From NCBI GenBank assembly GCA_900770345.1, contig CAAGKF010000057.1:1-31826 (forward strand): 31,826 nucleotides of DNA, given 5' to 3'. Below are positions 24,585-31,826 of the stretch, piece after piece. The stretch's first letter is position 1. Every line of letters begins with the position of its first letter. The DNA is from Lachnospiraceae bacterium (GTDB lineage: Bacteria > Bacillota > Clostridia > Lachnospirales > Lachnospiraceae). The notes under the pieces are model-generated. The model searched no databases and was not told the origin of the DNA. It was given only the letters and a program-made list of their open reading frames with translations. The position numbers and the translations under genes were made by a program.

Positions 24585-26137
24585 CTGTCGTTTACCTCCC
24601 CTGCATTTAAAATGGCCTGTATCACGGCTCCCGCCTTATTGGCTGATTCCTGGTACTCCATTTCCGGAACGCTGTCCGCTACGATGCCGCCTCCCGCCTG
24701 TACCGTAACCCTGCCCTTCTGCTTCACTGCCATGCGGATGGCAATGCAGGTATCCAGGTTTCCCGTAAAATCCAGATATCCCAGAGCGCCGCCGTAGATG
24801 CCTCTCGGCACCTGCTCCAGCTCCTCAATGATCTCACAGGCTCTGATCTTCGGGGCTCCTGAGAGAGTTCCTGCCGGAAGAAGCGATTCCACAGCGGAGC
24901 AGCCGTCGCAGTCCTTCCGGATATTGCCTTCCACCTGAGAGCAGATATGCATGATCTTGGAATACTTATGTATCATCTGATATTCCGTTACTTCCACGCT
25001 GCCGAAATCAGAAATCTTTCCGATATCGTTTCTGCCCAGATCCACCAGCATATTGTGCTCCGCCAGTTCCTTTTCATCTGCCAGAAGCTCTTCCTCCAGC
25101 CTGCGGTCCTTCTCCTCCGTCTCTCCTCTTGGCCGTGACCCGGCCACCGGGAAGGTGGTCAGCCGTCCATCCTTTAAGCGGACCAGTGTTTCCGGCGAGG
25201 TACTTATGATCTCATCTCCGTCGATATTCATATACACCATATAGGGGGAAGGATTTGTAGTACGCAGTACCCGGTAGGCGTTCAGCAGGCTGCCCTCATA
25301 GGGACTGGTGAACTGCCTGGATATAACTGCCTGGAAAATATCTCCGTCCAGAATGTATTCCTTTGTTTTTTCCACGATCCTGCAGTATTCCTCCCTGGAA
25401 ACGTTGCAGGTAAATACCGGTCTTTCCCGGCAATTAAGCCTCTTTAAGGGGGCTGTCTCATGGATCAGAGCCGCTATATTTTCAATCTCTCCGCAGGCTC
25501 TTCCGTATTCCCGCATAAGAAATTCCAGGCTGCTTCCGGCGCCGTTTTTTTGTTCCTCCCGGTTCTCTTCTGTCCTTAAAAGCCCCGGAGTCCGTTCTGC
25601 CGGACGCCCTGTTTTCATATTAACCACAATCTCAATCTTCTGCTTTAAATGATCGTAGGCGATCACCTTGTCAAACAGCATCAGATCAAAATCATTGGCA
25701 TCGCCTCTTGAAATGCGGAGGGTCGGCTCCCCATATTCGATCATGGCATATGCAAAATATCCTACGAAACCGCCGGTAAAAGGCGGCTGCCCTTTGATCT
25801 TCGGGGCATGATACCGTTTTAATATTTCACGCAGAACATGGTAGGGTTCCCTTGTCTCAACATCCTGGGAGGGAATTTCTTTGATCTGACTTTCAATCCT
25901 CAGTTTTCCTTCTTTCAGTGTTACCCGCATCACCGGATCATAGCCCAGGAAAGAATAACGCCCCCATTTTTCACCGCCCTCTATACTTTCCAGCAGATAA
26001 AAACGTTTGCTGCGCTCCGCAATACGGCGAAGCAGAGTGATCGGCGTGATCACATCCGCATACACCTGGGCGCAGACGGGAATCACATCAAAATAATCTG
26101 CAAGCTTTAAGATTTCTTCGCAAGTAGGAATCATCAT
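24581..26137 (-). CDS. trpE: Anthranilate synthase component I
   Basis: 518 residues. It converts chorismate to anthranilate with TrpG. The N-terminal LLESIEGGEKWGRYSFLG contains the LLES tryptophan feedback site. The catalytic half carries VAGSRPRGETEE, VDLGRNDIGKIS, LSGAPKIRACEIIEELE and YGGALGYLDF. Feedback inhibition by tryptophan is therefore expected besides leader control. The ATG stands ten bases after AAGGAG, and a second ATG follows immediately. It is the first gene of trpEGDCFBA, behind a T-box leader. Confidence 0.97.
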   Translation of the reverse strand: MMIPTCEEILKLADYFDVIPVCAQVYADVITPITLLRRIAERSKRFYLLESIEGGEKWGRYSFLGYDPVMRVTLKEGKLRIESQIKEIPSQDVETREPYHVLREILKRYHAPKIKGQPPFTGGFVGYFAYAMIEYGEPTLRISRGDANDFDLMLFDKVIAYDHLKQKIEIVVNMKTGRPAERTPGLLRTEENREEQKNGAGSSLEFLMREYGRACGEIENIAALIHETAPLKRLNCRERPVFTCNVSREEYCRIVEKTKEYILDGDIFQAVISRQFTSPYEGSLLNAYRVLRTTNPSPYMVYMNIDGDEIISTSPETLVRLKDGRLTTFPVAGSRPRGETEEKDRRLEEELLADEKELAEHNMLVDLGRNDIGKISDFGSVEVTEYQMIHKYSKIMHICSQVEGNIRKDCDGCSAVESLLPAGTLSGAPKIRACEIIEELEQVPRGIYGGALGYLDFTGNLDTCIAIRMAVKQKGRVTVQAGGGIVADSVPEMEYQESANKAGAVIQAILNAGEVNDR

Positions 26138-26210
26138 AATTTATTTACTCCTTTGCATAATAATATTTTCCGGACTCCGGCAGACTTCTTTAAGCTTTTC
26201 GGCAAAAAGA

Positions 26211-26268
26211 AAAAGCTCTTGTCCCCATCGGCTGCCTTCCGGCAATCGACAGGGACAAAAGCTTTTTT
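26211..26268 (-). terminator. T-box regulated terminator in the trp leader
   Basis: On the minus strand AAAAAAGCTTTTGTCCC pairs across a loop with its own short stem (GCC/GGC) to GGGACAAGAGCTTTTT, and more T residues follow. The CCCTG on its left arm is complementary to CAGGG at the head of the T-box sequence, so the antiterminator and this terminator exclude each other. Confidence 0.85.
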
Positions 26269-26314
26269 AAACTTCTGCGGTACCACCCTGGTTGGCGTGT
26301 TTCCGAAAATAAAA

Positions 26315-26343
26315 AGCATCAAGTTAATCTCTAACCTGATGCT
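26315..26343 (-). terminator. Terminator-like hairpin inside the trp leader (possible stem III)
   Basis: On the minus strand AGCATCA-G-GTTA, a short loop, TAAC-T-TGATGCT and then TTTTTATTTT. In position it corresponds to stem III of T-box RNAs, but the adjoining T run gives it the look of an intrinsic terminator. Confidence 0.5.
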
Positions 26344-26625
26344 GTGTATTCGAACAAGAATTTGTGGAAATATTTATAAAAATCATCTCCGGAATCTGCG
26401 CCCGCTCTGCAACGCACCATCATGCGTCCTCCCTGGTAACGGTGGGATACCCGTCGGCCCATACTTCCTCTGGTCACTGACCTTCGGTTTCCAGCCGCCC
26501 TCGCAGGTCCATTCAGATTCCACTCTCACGCTTCCTTACACCAGCCGGAAGCTCTCTGCGCTTTGAAATAAAACCCTACTTACTCCTGCTCAACAGTTTC
26601 ATATGTTTCGTTGAATGTTGTAGTC

Positions 26626-26654
26626 ATTATAGCCACGTTTTTTTGAATTGTCAA
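26626..26654 (-). promoter_or_regulatory. Consensus promoter of the trp operon
   Basis: A perfect TTGACA (26654-26649), a 17-base spacer and a perfect TATAAT (26631-26626) lie on the minus strand. The predicted start near 26619 gives a leader of about 480 bases before trpE. The promoter begins only 25 bases past the thiE stop. Confidence 0.92.
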
Positions 26655-26679
26655 TCTTTTTTTTCAAAATTTTCCGCTG

Positions 26680-27321
26680 CTACAGTTTTTTCGCATGCTC
26701 CAGAAGCTTCCTGGCGGTCTCCTGAATATCCTCTGCGCCGAAGATTCCCGACACGATCGCTGCCCCGGCCACGCCGCTTCCGGCCAGACGGTCAATATTA
26801 TCCAGACAGATCCCGCCGATGGCTACCACCGGTATGGAAACTGACCGGCAGATATCCCGCAGCATCTCCATCGTCATGGGCCTGGCATCTGCCTTGGTGG
26901 ACGTGCCGAAAATAGCTCCGCTGCCCAGATAATCCGCCCCCTGCGCCTGAGCCTTTTTCGCCTGTTCCGGCGTCTTTGCCGTCACTCCCAGTATACGATC
27001 CGGCCCAAGAAGCTTTCTGGCAAGACCGGCATCCATATCATTCTGCCCCACATGAACGCCGTCCGCACCGCAGGCGATGGCTGTCTCCACGTCATCATCA
27101 ATAAGAAGCGGCACCTGATACCTGCGGGTCAGCTCTCTCATCTGCCGGGCCTCTTTAAGAAATTCTTCCTTTCCCATTCCCGCCAGCCCCTTTTCCCGCA
27201 GCTGCACCATAGTGGCGCCGCCCTTTAAGGCCTCTTCCACCTGCTCATATAATGTCATTTTTCCGGTCCATGCTCTGTCTGTCACCGCGTATACCCGCAG
27301 CCAGTTTCTGTCAAACTTCAT
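26680..27321 (-). CDS. thiE: Thiamine-phosphate synthase
   Basis: 213 residues. It joins HMP pyrophosphate and the thiazole phosphate to thiamine monophosphate. Family motifs in order: LRVYAVTDR, MVQLREK (pyrophosphate/metal region), PLLIDDDVETAIACGADGVHVGQ, GADYLGSGAIFGTSTK and VVAIGGICLDN. A GAGGAAAT site precedes the ATG. It lies 129 bases downstream of thiC on the same strand and may share the riboswitch-controlled transcript, but a possible internal promoter lies in the gap. No terminator is evident between its stop and the trp promoter. Confidence 0.96.
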   Translation of the reverse strand: MKFDRNWLRVYAVTDRAWTGKMTLYEQVEEALKGGATMVQLREKGLAGMGKEEFLKEARQMRELTRRYQVPLLIDDDVETAIACGADGVHVGQNDMDAGLARKLLGPDRILGVTAKTPEQAKKAQAQGADYLGSGAIFGTSTKADARPMTMEMLRDICRSVSIPVVAIGGICLDNIDRLAGSGVAGAAIVSGIFGAEDIQETARKLLEHAKKL

Positions 27322-27374
27322 ATTTCCTCTTTCCCACCCGAATTTCAGGCGTTTTTCTTGATTTTCTGCCTGGC

Positions 27375-27383
27375 ATTATATCA
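27375..27383 (-). promoter_or_regulatory. Possible extended -10 promoter for thiE
   Basis: The minus strand reads TGATATAAT, an extended -10 element (TGnTATAAT), about 50 bases before the thiE start. The -35 region (GTTATA) is poor. It would let thiE be made independently of the thiC riboswitch. Confidence 0.4.
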
Positions 27384-27450
27384 AATACTCACTTCTTTAT
27401 AACATTATTTTCCTGCCTTGTCTACTGCCTCAACGCCTGTTCGTTCATTA

Positions 27451-28758
27451 TCACTCATCATAAATGCTGACGATCTCACCATCCAGAATACGGTTCATAT
27501 TTTTCACGGCACAGAAGTTGCCGCACATGGAACAGGTATCCTCCTTTTCCGGTTTGGCGGAGGCGCGGTAAGTGCGGGCTTTTTCCGGATCCAGGGACAG
27601 CTCGAACATCCTCTCCCAGTCAAGATTCTTCCTGGCGGTGCTCATTTCATGATCCCACTGAGCGGCGCCCTTAATGCCCTTGGCGATATCCGCGGCATGG
27701 GCGGCGATCTTGGAAGCAATGATGCCCTCCTTCACATCATTCACATCCGGCAGGCGCAGATGCTCCGCAGGCGTCACGTAGCACAGGAAGGAAGCGCCGT
27801 TTGCCGCGGCAATAGCTCCTCCGATGGCCGCCGTGATGTGGTCGTAGCCCGGGGCGATATCTGTTACCAGGGGGCCCAGCACATAGAAGGGCGCACCCTT
27901 GCAGATGGTCTGCTGGATCTGCATATTGGCCGCGATCTGGTTCAAAGGCATATGGCCCGGCCCCTCGATCATGACCTGCACGTCCTTTTCCCAGGCTCTT
28001 TTCGTAAGCTCTCCCAGCGTAACCAGCTCCTCGATCTGGGAAATATCCGTAGCATCCGCGATGCATCCCGGACGGCAGGCATCTCCCAGACTTAATGTCA
28101 CATCATATTTACGGCAGATATCCAGAATATGATCAAAATGCTCATAGAAAGGATTCTCCCGGCCGGTCATCTCCATCCAGGCAAAAATGATAGATCCGCC
28201 TCTCGAAACAATATTGGTCAGACGCTTTGCCTTTTTAAACCGGCCGGCAGTCTGGCGGTTGATCCCCACATGGATGGTCATAAAATCTACGCCGTCCTCC
28301 GCATGCATTTCCACGATCCGGATCCACTCCTCAGAGGTGATCTCCTTTAAAGGCTTGTGATAATACACCACCGCATCGTAGATCGGCACGGTGCCTATAA
28401 TGGCCGGGCATTCCGATGTCAGCTTTCTGCGGAATTTCTGCGTATCACCCCAGGAGCTTAAATCCATAATGGATTCGGCGCCCATTTTCACAGCGTCATT
28501 TACCTTTTCCAGCTCCATATCCAGATCCTTGCAGTCTCTGGAGGTGCCCAGATTTACATTGATCTTCGTCTTCAGCATGGACCCGATCCCGTTGGGATTA
28601 ATGCATTTGTGATTTTTGTTGGCGGGAATCGCCACCTTCCCCTCGGCAACCAGCTTCATAAGCTCCGTTTCATCAAACTGTTCCTTCTTTGCAACCAGCT
28701 TCATCTCTTCCGTCAGAATTCCATGTCTGGCAGCATCCATCTGTGTGGTATAACTCAT
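27451..28758 (-). CDS. thiC: Phosphomethylpyrimidine synthase ThiC
   Basis: 435 residues, the short form without the extra N-terminal domain of proteobacterial ThiC. It is a radical SAM enzyme that rearranges aminoimidazole ribotide to HMP phosphate. The atypical C-terminal cluster motif CSMCGNFCA is present near the end, and EGPGHMPLNQIAANM and GPLVTDIAPGYDHITAAIGG are diagnostic. I choose the ATG at 28758, six bases after AGGAGG, over the ATG at 28764 that directly abuts it. Expression is controlled by the TPP riboswitch upstream. thiE follows on the same strand. Confidence 0.97.
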   Translation of the reverse strand: MSYTTQMDAARHGILTEEMKLVAKKEQFDETELMKLVAEGKVAIPANKNHKCINPNGIGSMLKTKINVNLGTSRDCKDLDMELEKVNDAVKMGAESIMDLSSWGDTQKFRRKLTSECPAIIGTVPIYDAVVYYHKPLKEITSEEWIRIVEMHAEDGVDFMTIHVGINRQTAGRFKKAKRLTNIVSRGGSIIFAWMEMTGRENPFYEHFDHILDICRKYDVTLSLGDACRPGCIADATDISQIEELVTLGELTKRAWEKDVQVMIEGPGHMPLNQIAANMQIQQTICKGAPFYVLGPLVTDIAPGYDHITAAIGGAIAAANGASFLCYVTPAEHLRLPDVNDVKEGIIASKIAAHAADIAKGIKGAAQWDHEMSTARKNLDWERMFELSLDPEKARTYRASAKPEKEDTCSMCGNFCAVKNMNRILDGEIVSIYDE

Positions 28759-28783
28759 ATCCATCCTCCTCTGCAGTCAAAAA

Positions 28784-28810
28784 GGTCCGCCCTCCATAGG
28801 AGAACGGACC
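28784..28810 (-). terminator. Riboswitch-controlled terminator before thiC
   Basis: On the minus strand GGTCCG-TT-CTCC, a short loop, GGAG-GG-CGGACC, then TTTTT. It lies 40 bases past the TPP aptamer and about 25 bases before the thiC start, the arrangement of transcriptional attenuation. Confidence 0.88.
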
Positions 28811-28850
28811 ATACATGTCACTTCTGCACGAAATAAAGGCAGATCCATAT

Positions 28851-28936
28851 TTCCCTACGTTGGCATTACCCAAATCAGGTACGATAGGTCGAAGTTCGAT
28901 TACTTCCTCTCAGCCTGCTTCACAAGCTCCCTGTTG
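28851..28936 (-). promoter_or_regulatory. TPP riboswitch (THI element)
   Basis: The minus strand carries the conserved aptamer blocks: CAGGGAGC at the 5' side, then GGCTGAGAGGAAG, GACC, and TACCTGATTTGGGTAATGCC followed by AACGTAGGGA. These are the CUGAGA pyrimidine-sensing and ACCUGAU/GAUAAUGCCAGCGUAGGGA-type regions. It should bind thiamine pyrophosphate and, with the terminator downstream, switch off thiC. Confidence 0.95.
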
Positions 28937-28942
28937 TCAAAC

Positions 28943-28971
28943 AGCATAACACCGTCAGGACAGAATGTCAA
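28943..28971 (-). promoter_or_regulatory. Promoter of thiC, overlapping the regulator stop codon
   Basis: TTGACA (28971-28966), 17 bases, then TATGCT (28948-28943) on the minus strand. The -35 box contains the TGA stop of the LacI-type gene (28970-28968). The predicted start is only a few bases ahead of the aptamer. Confidence 0.8.
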
Positions 28972-31211
28972 CGAAATTTGCTGACAAAATTCTGCTCAAA
29001 TACCTTCTGCGCATTTTTGAGCGCTTCCTCCGGAGCGGATACGCTGCTGTAAGCATTTTTCACCGCCATACCAAGAATACTTAAAAACTTTCTCTCATCA
29101 AAGGGGATCCCCGCATTCTTCGGTATCCTGTTTCCCTTGGTCAGCGTAAAGCATTTTTTAACCAGATTCATCCAGGGAAAATTGTTGATGACCTCATAAT
29201 TGTCATAGGTTTTCCTGCAGGGCGAGGTGCTGCCCAGAAGAGCGGCCGCGGAGGATATGGGCTCGCTGCACATCCATTTTATGAAGGACAGGGCGTCCTC
29301 CGGATGATCCGAATACCGTGAAACGCCGAGACTTCCTCCGCCGATCACCGGATTTGCACCCGGCATCATGGTATAGCCGATATTGCCTACGATGTTGGAG
29401 GAATGGCCCAGGAGATCGCTGGCATAGTTGCTGTAGAGAATGGACATAGCATAATTTCCGGCAGCAAAGGTTCTGGCTGTATTGGTCCACCAGCTGCAGA
29501 AACGGTCTGTATAGCGTCTCACCTCCATCAGATCCCGCAGAGCCTTCAGACCTGTGGGAGAATCCAGATGGATCTCCCCCGCACTGTCGTACAGATTTTC
29601 CTGATAGCTGAACAACCTGGCCAGATATTCGGAGCCTGCCACACCGGTGGAGCCCAGCGTGATCGTAGCTCCGTATTCCACCGGCGAAGCGGGATTAACG
29701 GATCTGGTAAAGAAAGAGGCGATGCGGTTGAATTCCTCAAAGGTCTGCGGCAGAACCAGCTCTTTCTTGAACTGTTCAAAATACATTCTTCGGTAAATCG
29801 GACTCTCAAACAGATCCCTGCGGTAATACAGCATCTGAACGCTGGGGGTGGCAGGAAGCGTATAGATTTTTCCATGAACTCTGGCATAATGCTCCGGCGT
29901 ACCCTCCAGAAACTCCGCGAATCCCTTTTCAATTTCGGGGTCAATATCCGTCAGAGGCATCAGCAGCTTTTCCGCAAACCAGGAAAGCCATGTCACATCC
30001 AGACGCAGCACGTCAAAATGAGAGCTGTCATTTAAATTGTTAAAAGCCTCATAGATCTCATCATAGGAATAAATGCAGATATTGACATCCACTCCGCTCT
30101 TTTTCGTATAAAGGCGCGAAAAATTCTGCATGATGTAAGCCTCCGGGCTGTCCAGAGTAATCACGTTGATCGGCTTTTTGCTGCGCGGCACAATGATATT
30201 GGAATACCAGTCGCGGAAGCCGCTGCTCTCAAGAAGGCGCTTTTCGCAGACGCGTTTCTCACTGTCAGCCTTGCGTATCAGCGTTTCCGCCGCTATCTTT
30301 CCCAACTGGCGGTAATTCATTTCATATTTTGTAAAATCATTTTCCGGCATGGTAAACACCGGGGAAACCGTATAGATCTCCAGCGGCTCCTCTGTGCCGT
30401 AAAAAGTAAGGCAGATGTCTTTTACGCTTTCGGCAAAGCCGTAATTGGAGATAAAGAATGCCTGGGGGACGGGACCGTTGAACACCTGCATGATATTCTG
30501 ATAACGCCGGAAGGAATCCGTGGGTATGTGCAGCACCTGACAGCCTGATCCATCCATGGTTTCCATAAAACCCCGGTAAAAATCAGACTCGTTGGAATAA
30601 CTCAGATTTCCCGTAACCAGGCATACGTATTTGTAGTGCCGCACAATCGCCTTTTTCGCCATACAGGCACCGGCAGTCCGGTAGTCAAAGCCGATAAAAT
30701 CCGCCGGAAATCCGGGCCTCCGGTCAATAAAAACCATATGGGGAGAAGGAACGCCGTCCCCGTCGGTTCCTTCCTGAAGCTCATGGGCGAAAGATTTATC
30801 TTTATACACACTTTCCTCATGGGCAGTTCCGGCTACTGCCGAGATGCAGGCGATCCCCTTGACCAGGAGAGGCCTTACCTCCGCCAGCGCTTCCTCCTCG
30901 CTTCCCGGCGTATTTTCATTGGTCAGATGACGGGTGACCGTATAGCCGCGGCTCTGGGCGTACTGCCGAAAGCTCAGATAAAAATCTTCATACTGCCTGG
31001 CCCGGGAATCAGGCATGATCACAGCCAGAGAATTGCTCAGTCCCTTGCGCAGCAAAGCTGCCCGTTCGTTGGGCACATACCCAAGCTGATGCGCGGCATC
31101 CATCACGCGCCTGATCTTCTCGCTGCTTACATTTCCTTTTCCGTTGAGTACATTGGAGACGGTACCCTGGGCGACACCTGCCAGCTTTGCAATATCCTTA
31201 ATGGTTACCAT
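28968..31211 (-). CDS. LacI-type regulator fused to an ABC solute-binding domain
   Basis: 747 residues from an ATG five bases after AGGAGG; the frame runs 22 codons further without a site. Residues 1-57 are a LacI helix-turn-helix plus hinge (VTIKDIAKLAGVAQGTVSNVL, RVMDAAHQLGYVPNERA). About 60-330 is a periplasmic-binding-protein-like sensor. From about 347 to the end is a second domain of the extracellular solute-binding family (INVITLDSPEAYIMQNFSRL, GKIYTLPATPSVQMLYYRRDLF, EDALSFIKWM). There is no signal peptide, so the solute-binding part is cytoplasmic and attached to the DNA-binding protein. It probably responds to a sugar or oligosaccharide and controls the divergent transporter lipoprotein gene, whose promoter holds a LacI-like palindrome. 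Confidence 0.88.
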   Translation of the reverse strand: MVTIKDIAKLAGVAQGTVSNVLNGKGNVSSEKIRRVMDAAHQLGYVPNERAALLRKGLSNSLAVIMPDSRARQYEDFYLSFRQYAQSRGYTVTRHLTNENTPGSEEEALAEVRPLLVKGIACISAVAGTAHEESVYKDKSFAHELQEGTDGDGVPSPHMVFIDRRPGFPADFIGFDYRTAGACMAKKAIVRHYKYVCLVTGNLSYSNESDFYRGFMETMDGSGCQVLHIPTDSFRRYQNIMQVFNGPVPQAFFISNYGFAESVKDICLTFYGTEEPLEIYTVSPVFTMPENDFTKYEMNYRQLGKIAAETLIRKADSEKRVCEKRLLESSGFRDWYSNIIVPRSKKPINVITLDSPEAYIMQNFSRLYTKKSGVDVNICIYSYDEIYEAFNNLNDSSHFDVLRLDVTWLSWFAEKLLMPLTDIDPEIEKGFAEFLEGTPEHYARVHGKIYTLPATPSVQMLYYRRDLFESPIYRRMYFEQFKKELVLPQTFEEFNRIASFFTRSVNPASPVEYGATITLGSTGVAGSEYLARLFSYQENLYDSAGEIHLDSPTGLKALRDLMEVRRYTDRFCSWWTNTARTFAAGNYAMSILYSNYASDLLGHSSNIVGNIGYTMMPGANPVIGGGSLGVSRYSDHPEDALSFIKWMCSEPISSAAALLGSTSPCRKTYDNYEVINNFPWMNLVKKCFTLTKGNRIPKNAGIPFDERKFLSILGMAVKNAYSSVSAPEEALKNAQKVFEQNFVSKFR

Positions 31212-31248
31212 AAAAACCTCCTGACTTTCTCTCTGCACCTTTTCATTT

Positions 31249-31277
31249 ATTTTATCATATCTCCCGAAAAACAACAA
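31249..31277 (-). promoter_or_regulatory. Promoter of the LacI-fusion gene
   Basis: TTGTTG (31277-31272), 17 bases, TAAAAT (31254-31249) on the minus strand, about 40 bases before the ATG. A near-palindrome, TTGAATCAGTTTCAA (31293-31307), lies 15 bases upstream of the -35 box and could serve autoregulation. Confidence 0.6.
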
Positions 31278-31402
31278 TGTTTATCTGCTGTTTTGAATCA
31301 GTTTCAATTGCATTCATTCGGTATATTCCGCTATTTTTGTAAATTTTAAGATTATTTCATGTAAAATTTCGTAAGTTTTGTGTAAAAAGTATATTCATTT
31401 TA

Positions 31403-31431
31403 TTGACACGTTTCAATCTCGATGTTATAAT
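31403..31431 (+). promoter_or_regulatory. Promoter and LacI-type operator of the transporter lipoprotein gene
   Basis: Perfect TTGACA (31403-31408), 17 bases, perfect TATAAT (31426-31431). The near-palindrome TGACACGTTTCA (31404-31415; 10 of 12 positions symmetric, central CG as in LacI-family operators) covers the -35 box and early spacer, so a bound regulator would block polymerase. The divergent LacI-type protein is the obvious candidate. Confidence 0.8.
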
Positions 31432-31472
31432 AGGATCATCCGAAATAAACAAGAACGAAAAGGAGGAAAAAC

Positions 31473-31826
31473 ATGAAAAAAAATTTAGCATTTGCAGCAG
31501 CTGCGGCAATGGCAGCTTCTGCCATCGCCTTAAGCGGATGTGGAAACAGCGGAACAGCGCAGCAGACCACGGAAGCCCCAGCTGAAACTGCAGCAGCAGC
31601 CGCAGAACCGGCTGCAACAGAAGCTCCGGCTGCCGAAAGCAAGGAATCCGGTGACGCTCTTCACCTGACCTTTTACTATCCGGTGAACGTAGGCGGCTCC
31701 GCAGCCAAGCTGATCGAGCAGATCTGCGCAGACTTCAACGCAGAGAACCCTGACATCGTCGTAGAACCCGTTTATACCGGTAACTATGATGATACCGTTA
31801 CCAAAATACAGACCGCCATGCAGGGC
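31473..31826 (+). CDS. ABC transporter solute-binding lipoprotein (N-terminal part)
   Basis: The first 118 codons of a gene that continues past the window. The signal peptide is Ala-rich with lipobox LSGC (lipidated Cys23), followed by an Ala/Glu/Thr/Pro linker to about residue 60. The mature domain begins LHLTFYYPVNVGGSAAKLIE and continues FNAENPDIVVEPVYTGNYDDTVTKIQ, typical of family 1/8 sugar-binding proteins. AGGAGG stands six bases before the ATG. Permease genes are expected just outside. It is divergent from the LacI/solute-binding fusion, itself related in its C-terminal half, so the two may sense the same ligand on either side of the membrane (inference). Confidence 0.9.
   Translation, partial: MKKNLAFAAAAAMAASAIALSGCGNSGTAQQTTEAPAETAAAAAEPAATEAPAAESKESGDALHLTFYYPVNVGGSAAKLIEQICADFNAENPDIVVEPVYTGNYDDTVTKIQTAMQG

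Larger units (their letters stand above)
26211..26619 (-). promoter_or_regulatory. Tryptophan T-box leader of the trp operon
   Basis: Read on the minus strand, the AGAGAG motif opens stem I (26557-26552), followed by a GGTG-type distal loop and the specifier loop GAATCTGAATGGACC. The specifier codon TGG (26511-26509) predicts recognition of tRNA-Trp. The T-box sequence AGGGTGGTACCGC lies at 26289-26277 and contains the UGGN stretch that pairs with the uncharged tRNA end. Uncharged tRNA-Trp should favour antitermination and trp expression. A hairpin with its own T run (26315-26343) sits between stem I and the T-box sequence. Confidence 0.92.

Overview
The window looks like chromosomal DNA from a low-to-mid GC, spore-forming Firmicute, most likely a gut clostridium of the Lachnospiraceae type. 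The evidence is AGGAGG-type ribosome binding sites, TTGACA/TATAAT promoters with 17-base spacers, a trpEGDCFBA operon behind a tryptophan T-box, a TPP riboswitch in front of thiC, a MecA adaptor, a CwlD/YaaH-like peptidoglycan gene group, and a LacI regulator fused to a solute-binding domain. The species assignment is inference.

Layout. (1) 1-1200: tRNA-Gly(GCC) with promoter and terminator, then a frameshifted remnant of a polytopic membrane protein. (2) 1228-6028, minus: GH18 protein, metallophosphoesterase lipoprotein, CwlD-like amidase and DUF554 membrane protein. The first three are closely spaced and form a cell-envelope operon. (3) 6143-7124: terminator, the C-terminal third of a zinc-type dehydrogenase, and about 530 bases of scarred non-coding DNA. 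(4) 7125-12848, minus: a sugar-acid catabolic operon (DUF1537 kinase, LarA homologue, glycerate kinase, KdgT-type permease, PdxA2-type dehydrogenase). It is divergent from a PrpR-like regulator (12989-14803) whose AAA+ domain has lost its sigma-54 contact loop. An IS66 transposase remnant follows at 14863-15321, so the cassette lies between two scars and was probably acquired. (5) 15610-17989, minus: a protein kinase fused to a lysine-less P-loop domain, a second lysine-less P-loop protein and an unrecognised small protein. (6) mecA, plus strand. (7) 19095-26654, minus: a DUF1858 protein and the full trp operon with its T-box leader. (8) 26680-28971, minus: thiE and thiC with riboswitch. (9) 28968-31826: a LacI/solute-binding fusion regulator divergent from a sugar ABC transporter lipoprotein that runs off the window.

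How the genes work together. In the sugar-acid cassette, KdgT would import a four-carbon acid sugar, the kinase would phosphorylate it on O4, and PdxA2 would oxidise and decarboxylate it to dihydroxyacetone phosphate. The LarA homologue would supply an alpha-hydroxy-acid epimerisation, and glycerate kinase would feed glycerate into glycolysis. Three TGAAACA elements in the divergent region, one overlapping the operon -10 box, suggest direct control by the PrpR-like protein. The least explained part is the kinase/P-loop locus. The kinase frame has no conventional start codon ahead of its glycine-rich loop, although a ribosome binding site and a GTG lie one base out of frame.
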